Shown here: positions 59,658-64,000 of the stretch, piece after piece
Layout: the number at the start of each line of letters is the position of its first letter
Position numbering within the stretch: position 1 is the stretch's first letter
DNA from: an uncultured Lachnospiraceae bacterium
GTDB lineage: Bacteria; Bacillota; Clostridia; Lachnospirales; Lachnospiraceae
DNA length: 64,000 bases
Reading direction: 5' to 3'
Assembly (NCBI GenBank): GCA_910584915.1
Contig: CAJUDM010000007.1
Location: 1 to 64,000 of the forward strand
The notes under the pieces: generated by a model
The model's input: the letters and a program-made list of their open reading frames with translations, nothing else
What the model was told of the DNA's origin: nothing
The model's database searches: none
Position numbers and translations under genes: made by a program

Positions 59658-60365
59658 TCAGCGAATCACCTCGTAGCGCAGCCGCAGATAGGAGTTCTCC
59701 AAAACCACACATTCCTGCAGTTTCAGAACGCCCAGCCCCGACAATTCGCTCTGCGAAAGCAGGGATCTCCCATCGATCAAAGTGGAGGTGTCCCTGCCGC
59801 CGATCAAAACCGGAGCGACGACAATATCGACATAATCGAACAGCTTTTCGCGGAGAAACAGGCCGTTTAGCGTCCCGCCGGTCTGTATCGTTATCCTCTC
59901 ACAGCCATATTCCGCCTTAAGCTTTACAAGTGCATCTTCCAGCGACAATTCCTTTTGATATATGATATGAAAATTGTCTTCCTCTATCTGAAATGCCGGA
60001 TGCCTCTCGTTTGATGTGATCAGCACAAACTCTTTTGCCAGGGCACAGAAATACCGTATGCCGTTTTCCTGCAAATGGCTGTTATCGATCATCACAAAGG
60101 ACACCGGCTTCCTGCCTGGGATTTCCTTTGTGTTGACACCGATCTTAGCCTGAACCCTGCCGGAATTGAGCGTCCACAAATCCGTCGTCTGCTCTATCTC
60201 ATAATACTGGTGCAGCCCCTCGCTGACTCCCGCGATCCGGGGAAAATCCTTGTCTACATCCAGATCGTCCGATGCCCCGGTGCTTATCTTCCCGTCAACC
60301 GACATCAGCATAAACAACGTTGTGACCGGCCTGTCCATGTTATCCGTCCTGGTCTGATATCCCAT
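59658..60365 (-). CDS. RibD C-terminal domain (dihydrofolate-reductase-like) protein
   Basis: 235 residues. The reductase fold of RibD_C is seen in TTLFMLMSVDGKISTG, LNSGRVQAKIG, ERITIQTGGTLNGLFLREKL and VDIVVAPVLIGG. It lacks the deaminase domain of full RibD, so a stand-alone NADPH-dependent reductase acting on a pterin- or riboflavin-like compound is likely, but riboflavin synthesis is not implied by its neighbours. Its ATG follows the topoisomerase stop with no gap (TAAATG), with AAGGTG as ribosome binding site, so the two are co-transcribed. Confidence 0.85.
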   Translation of the reverse strand: MGYQTRTDNMDRPVTTLFMLMSVDGKISTGASDDLDVDKDFPRIAGVSEGLHQYYEIEQTTDLWTLNSGRVQAKIGVNTKEIPGRKPVSFVMIDNSHLQENGIRYFCALAKEFVLITSNERHPAFQIEEDNFHIIYQKELSLEDALVKLKAEYGCERITIQTGGTLNGLFLREKLFDYVDIVVAPVLIGGRDTSTLIDGRSLLSQSELSGLGVLKLQECVVLENSYLRLRYEVIR

Positions 60366-62606
60366 TTATACTCTCACCTTCACGCCTTTCCCCGCTCTCG
60401 TCCCGGCTTTCAGTTTCCCGAGCTCTATCTTCTTCCCCTTATACTCGATCGTCTGTTCTGCCCCTGCTCTCGTATAATAGGCTGCCTCCAGATAGTCTCC
60501 CTCTCCCAGCTTCATCCCTTTCGTGCCCACAGCCGCCTTCTTCATGGCAGAGATCTCCTCCACCGGGAACCGCAGAAAATAGCCGTCCTTCGACTGCAGC
60601 ACGATATGTTTCTGATCGATCAGCGGCTCCACGCTGAGCACCTCATCGCCGTCTAAAAGCTTCGTGGACGCCACGGTGCGCTTCATCACATCGAACTCGC
60701 CGCCGTCCACCACCTTCACCATGGACTGTCTTGTGACAAACAGTACCCTGTAGAGGTTTAACTCCGTCTGACTGGTGGCATAGATCAGGTTTTCCTTCTC
60801 GATATTGAAATTGCTGATATTGTCCACCGGCACGCCCTTGTCCCGGAACTTCCCGAATGGCACATCCGCCGCCTTGATCGTGTGGAGCTGTCCGCCGGAG
60901 GTAAACAGGCAGACTCTGCCCGTATTTTTGCAGGGGAACACATACCGGTTCTCCGCGTCCGCCGCCTCCTTATTTCTCTCATAGGTCGCCGCATCCACCG
61001 TCCTGCAATAGCCGAAGCGGTCCATCAGGAAGATCACTTCCATCTCCTCTATCTTCTTCTCCTCAAAGACAGCCTCCACGCCGTTCTCGATCACGGTCCT
61101 GCGCTTTTTGCCGTAGGCCTTTTTCAGCGCCTCCAGCTCCCGGACGATGACCTGCGCCATGGAATCCCGCCTGTCCAGGATATCCTCATAGCGGTAGATG
61201 TTCGCCATGGTCTCCTCATGTTCTTTGATCAGCGCCTGCAATTCCAGCCCGATCAGCTTATAGAGCCGCATCTCCAGTATCGCGTTCGCCTGTTTTTCCG
61301 TGAACATCAGCTGCGCCGCCATCGCCTTCGAGGCTTTGGAGCGGAATTTGATCCCCTCCGTCTTACCCTCCACCAGGCAGGCTTTCGCCATGGGCCTGTC
61401 CTTGGAACCGCGGAGGATCTCGATCACAAGGTCGATCACATTGCAGGCTTTGATCAGCCCCTCCTGGATCTCCTTTCTCTCGAGCTCCTTCTCCAGCAGG
61501 TTCGTATACTTTCTGGTAGCCACCTCAAACTGAAAGTCCACGCATTCCCTGATGATCGCCTTAAGCCCCAGCGTCTCCGGCCTGCCGTGGCTGATGGCAA
61601 GCATATTCACGCCGAAGGTGTCCTCCAGCCTGGTCTTTTTGTAGAGCATATTGATGAAGTTATCCACATCCGCGTCCCTGCGCAGCTCGATGACGATCCG
61701 AATGCCCTCCTTGGAGGACTGGTTTGTGATATCCACAATATCCTGGGTCTTTTTCGTCTCCGCAAGCACCGCCACATCGGACAAAAACTTGCCGATGCCC
61801 ATACCGATCATCGTGTAGGGGATCTCGGTGATCACCACATTGGTCTTTCCGCCCTTTCCCTTTTCGATCTCCACTTTGCCCCGCAGCTTGATTTTTCCCA
61901 CCCCGGTCTCATAGATCGCCGGCAGTTCGTCCTTGTTGATCACAATGCCGCCCGTCGGAAAATCCGGACCCTTCATATACCGCATCAGCTCTCTCGTCGT
62001 CACGTTGTTGTCATTCATATACGCCTTGACCGCATCGATCACTTCCCCCAGGTTGTGGGGCGGGATGCTGGTCGCCATGCCGACGGCGATTCCCTCCGAA
62101 CCGTTGACCAGGAGGTTCGGCACTTTCACCGGCAACACCGAAGGCTCCCGCTCCGTCTCGTCAAAGTTGGGGATAAAATCCACCACATCCTTGTCGAGGT
62201 CCGCAAGGAACGCCTCCTCCGTGATCTTCTGAAGTCTCGCCTCGGTGTAACGCATCGCCGCCGCGCCGTCGCCCTCGATATTGCCGAAGTTGCCATGCCC
62301 GTCCACAAGGGGCAGTCCCTTCTTGAACTCCTGTGCCATCACCACCAACGCGTCATAGATCGAGGAATCGCCGTGGGGATGATATTTACCCATCGTATCG
62401 CCCACGATCCTCGCGCACTTCCTGTAAGGCCTGTCCGAGCGGATGCCCAGCTCGTGCATATCGTAGAGCACCCTCCTCTGCACCGGCTTTAAGCCGTCCC
62501 GCACATCCGGCAGCGCCCTAGCTACGATGACGCTCATGGCGTAATCTATGTAGGATTTCTGCATGACCTCGGAGTATTCTGTTTTTATGATCCTGTCCTG
62601 TACCAT
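60366..62606 (-). CDS. parC: Type IIA topoisomerase subunit A, ParC-like
   Basis: 746 residues. MQKSYIDYAMSVIVARALPD, the quinolone-region stretch KYHPHGDSSIYDALVVMAQ (unmodified Ser), and the catalytic Tyr in AAMRYTEARL are clear, followed by the tower, the coiled coil and a short beta-propeller C-terminus. I see no QRRGGKG GyrA box, which points to topoisomerase IV rather than gyrase. The partner parE gene, normally next door, is not in the upstream sequence shown. A GTGAGG site precedes the start. The exact paralogue is less certain than the family. Confidence 0.85.
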   Translation of the reverse strand: MVQDRIIKTEYSEVMQKSYIDYAMSVIVARALPDVRDGLKPVQRRVLYDMHELGIRSDRPYRKCARIVGDTMGKYHPHGDSSIYDALVVMAQEFKKGLPLVDGHGNFGNIEGDGAAAMRYTEARLQKITEEAFLADLDKDVVDFIPNFDETEREPSVLPVKVPNLLVNGSEGIAVGMATSIPPHNLGEVIDAVKAYMNDNNVTTRELMRYMKGPDFPTGGIVINKDELPAIYETGVGKIKLRGKVEIEKGKGGKTNVVITEIPYTMIGMGIGKFLSDVAVLAETKKTQDIVDITNQSSKEGIRIVIELRRDADVDNFINMLYKKTRLEDTFGVNMLAISHGRPETLGLKAIIRECVDFQFEVATRKYTNLLEKELERKEIQEGLIKACNVIDLVIEILRGSKDRPMAKACLVEGKTEGIKFRSKASKAMAAQLMFTEKQANAILEMRLYKLIGLELQALIKEHEETMANIYRYEDILDRRDSMAQVIVRELEALKKAYGKKRRTVIENGVEAVFEEKKIEEMEVIFLMDRFGYCRTVDAATYERNKEAADAENRYVFPCKNTGRVCLFTSGGQLHTIKAADVPFGKFRDKGVPVDNISNFNIEKENLIYATSQTELNLYRVLFVTRQSMVKVVDGGEFDVMKRTVASTKLLDGDEVLSVEPLIDQKHIVLQSKDGYFLRFPVEEISAMKKAAVGTKGMKLGEGDYLEAAYYTRAGAEQTIEYKGKKIELGKLKAGTRAGKGVKVRV

Positions 62607-62806
62607 TTATACCTCACGTGTTATATATCATTTAAAAATCAAAAACAATCACTGTGCCATGTGCAGGCGAAAACTCTGCCGCCTGCCATAAAATAGAAAA
62701 AGCAAATTTTGAATCTTTGCAAACCTGTTTTTTGCCGCTTTTCATAAACCTGATCAACATCTACTTAAACTTCTGCGGCATCATCAATCACCAGAGTATT
62801 TCTTTT

Positions 62807-63664
62807 TTATCTCAACCTTTTTGTTTCCACAAATTTCATAAACCGCGGATTAAAATAAAAGAATATAACGCTTTTATCCGTAATAAAATAATCCCATTCT
62901 TTCGGAGTAAAAACCTCTGTGCCTAACGCCGCCTTTATCCGCTCTCCGATCTCTTCCTCAGAATCATCGATAAATCGATTCGCAGCGACGATCTCCCCTG
63001 TACTGCAATCAATGGTGATCCCCTCCAATGCGGAAATCGGATGCGCCCCGCCCGGATAATTGACATCGTTAAACACCATGCTCACATAGTCATCGCCGAC
63101 ATAGGTCACATAAAAAAATATCAGACTGTCACATGGTGTACTGATATACGAATCCTCCGTATATGTTTCTGAATCCTGACGATAAGTCGCCTTCTTTGAA
63201 TCATAATAAATCTGTAATGTTTCATTTAGGATTGCCGGATATGTCTCATCAAAATAGAAACATTCAATTTCGTAGTAAAAGAAAGTGTTTCCCTCCTGAT
63301 CCTGAAACTCTTCCTGTTCCTGTTTTATATCCCCATAGTCCGTTTTATCAAGATCGGGATTATATTCCACAATATAATACTTATTTTCCGATTCTGAAGG
63401 CTTTTCATCATGCGCCGCTTCCGTCATATCCCCGGTTGAGCCTATACCGTTTTCTTCTACAACGCTCTCTTTTATATCACTTTCTTCTATATCGCTCTCT
63501 ATCAGACCACTTCCTCTTGTATCATCTTCTGCCGTTTCTTCCTGTTCGACGGCTTCTACGGCAGTCTCAGGCTCTTCTGCTTCCGTCAGGTCCGCTTTTT
63601 TCCCACAACCCGTAAACAAAAAGATCAGTAAAATATAAATGACAGTTACAGCAATCTTTCTCAT
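62807..63664 (-). CDS. Lipoprotein with a DUF3298/RsiV-like domain
   Basis: 285 residues. The lipobox FTGC (Cys near 20) is followed by an acidic, repetitive linker (IESDIEESDIKESVVEEN), then a DUF3298-type domain with the hallmark NYPGGAHPISA and TIDCSTGEIVAANRFID. The family's usual ending FFNPYEIAPYA is replaced by FYFNPRFMKFVETKRLR, so the C-terminus may be shortened. It should sit outside the cell. GAGGAGG lies before the start. The gene looks AT-rich compared with parC. Confidence 0.75.
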   Translation of the reverse strand: MRKIAVTVIYILLIFLFTGCGKKADLTEAEEPETAVEAVEQEETAEDDTRGSGLIESDIEESDIKESVVEENGIGSTGDMTEAAHDEKPSESENKYYIVEYNPDLDKTDYGDIKQEQEEFQDQEGNTFFYYEIECFYFDETYPAILNETLQIYYDSKKATYRQDSETYTEDSYISTPCDSLIFFYVTYVGDDYVSMVFNDVNYPGGAHPISALEGITIDCSTGEIVAANRFIDDSEEEIGERIKAALGTEVFTPKEWDYFITDKSVIFFYFNPRFMKFVETKRLR

Positions 63665-63728
63665 ATTGCATCCTCCTCAATACAAAGTTGCTGCTCCGTT
63701 CGACTTCCCCACAAACCAAAATTACCAC

Positions 63729-64000
63729 TTACTCATAATGTTCCAACGAATAATCCCGTTCCATAAAAATATAAGTATCATTTATCAGTTTCATGCTCAC
63801 ATCTCTATATATCTCACCTTCTTTTTGATTCCACTCACTACGCGTTCCATTTCCCCATGACTTTCTGCCATCTGAACCGGGCGGCAACTCGTAATCGGTT
63901 ACCATCCAAACTGTATAAGTCGCCTCAATCAGAGATTCAACACTTTCTTCCAAGAGCAAAAGATTATCTTTATCCTCCTGATATACACATTTATCTTGCA
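63729..64000 (-). CDS. Partial gene of unknown function, cut by the window edge
   Basis: The frame stays open to the right end of the window; 90 codons are visible, ending at the stop at 63729. Visible parts include ESVESLIEATYTVWMVTDYE, NGTRSEWNQKEGEIYRDVSM and YIFMERDYSLEHYE. There is no start inside the window that has a ribosome binding site (only a TTG at 63959), so the 5' part lies beyond 64000. No family recognised. It may be co-transcribed with the lipoprotein behind it. Confidence 0.5.
   Translation of the reverse strand, partial: QDKCVYQEDKDNLLLLEESVESLIEATYTVWMVTDYELPPGSDGRKSWGNGTRSEWNQKEGEIYRDVSMKLINDTYIFMERDYSLEHYE

Noticed and set aside
60882..62492. Long open frame on the plus strand opposite parC
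   Set aside because: GC-rich codon use keeps the antisense frame open; the composition is His/Leu/Arg-rich and not protein-like.

Overview
This window reads as chromosome of an anaerobic, probably spore-forming gut Lachnospiraceae (class Clostridia, Bacillota). The support is indirect: short HisG paired with HisZ, RecU, the sporulation membrane protein YlbJ, a DUF6179/DUF6323 pair, strong GGAGG ribosome binding sites, sugar ABC transporters without their own ATPase, YesM/YesN-type two-component systems, and a gene set for beta-mannan oligosaccharides like that of gut Lachnospiraceae. Almost every gene is on the minus strand; the only plus-strand gene I accept is ylbJ. I see no rRNA, tRNA, CRISPR array, phage or intact insertion sequence.

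Layout. 0.1-6.2 kb: a lipoprotein, a very large hybrid sensor kinase and, just upstream of it, a solute-binding lipoprotein with no permeases. 6.3-20.3 kb: a beta-mannooligosaccharide operon. It is read from a promoter at 19.1 kb through a binding protein, two permeases, a GH130_2 phosphorylase, a 2-epimerase, a GH130_1 phosphorylase, a membrane protein, a DUF624 protein, a ManA-ROK fusion and an SGNH (CE17-like) esterase. A NUDIX and an AraC-type gene lie behind it and a LacI regulator in front. 20.4-29.2 kb: an alpha-galactoside block with a GH36 alpha-galactosidase, a second binding protein and two permeases, and a YesM/YesN two-component system. Together these blocks would import acetylated (galacto)mannooligosaccharides, strip acetyl and galactose, epimerise mannobiose to mannosyl-glucose, and cut with phosphate to mannose-1-phosphate. 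ManA would pass the product on to fructose-6-phosphate; the phosphomannomutase this needs is not in the window.

29.4-33.9 kb is a patchwork of small accessory genes: a nuclease remnant, a DNA glycosylase, GyrI-like, TfoX-like and GNAT/YoaP proteins, a V-type c-subunit-like membrane protein and the DUF6179/DUF6323 pair. 34.0-44.2 kb is a histidine operon (hisZ, hisG, hisD, hisB, hisIE) under a consensus promoter, broken up by unrelated genes. Just before hisG the hisG start region is tandemly repeated with a 59-bp period, giving a chain of 20-codon reading frames coupled through ATGA overlaps. 44.2-54.4 kb holds recU, a MATE exporter, an RluA pseudouridine synthase, a YgiQ radical SAM protein, a PD-(D/E)XK protein, a secreted protein and a pseudouridine synthase fused to a HAD phosphatase. 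54.5-64.0 kb holds ylbJ overlapping an amidase tail to tail, a long inverted-repeat element, a coiled-coil protein, coaD, rsmD, a hairpin cluster, a RibD-like reductase, a type IIA topoisomerase A subunit and two lipoprotein-type genes, the last cut by the window edge.

The most unusual items are the repeated hisG initiation modules, the ManA-ROK fusion whose ROK part lacks expected catalytic residues, the orphan c-ring-like protein, the pseudouridine synthase-HAD fusion, and promoter-overlapping palindromes in both glycan operons.
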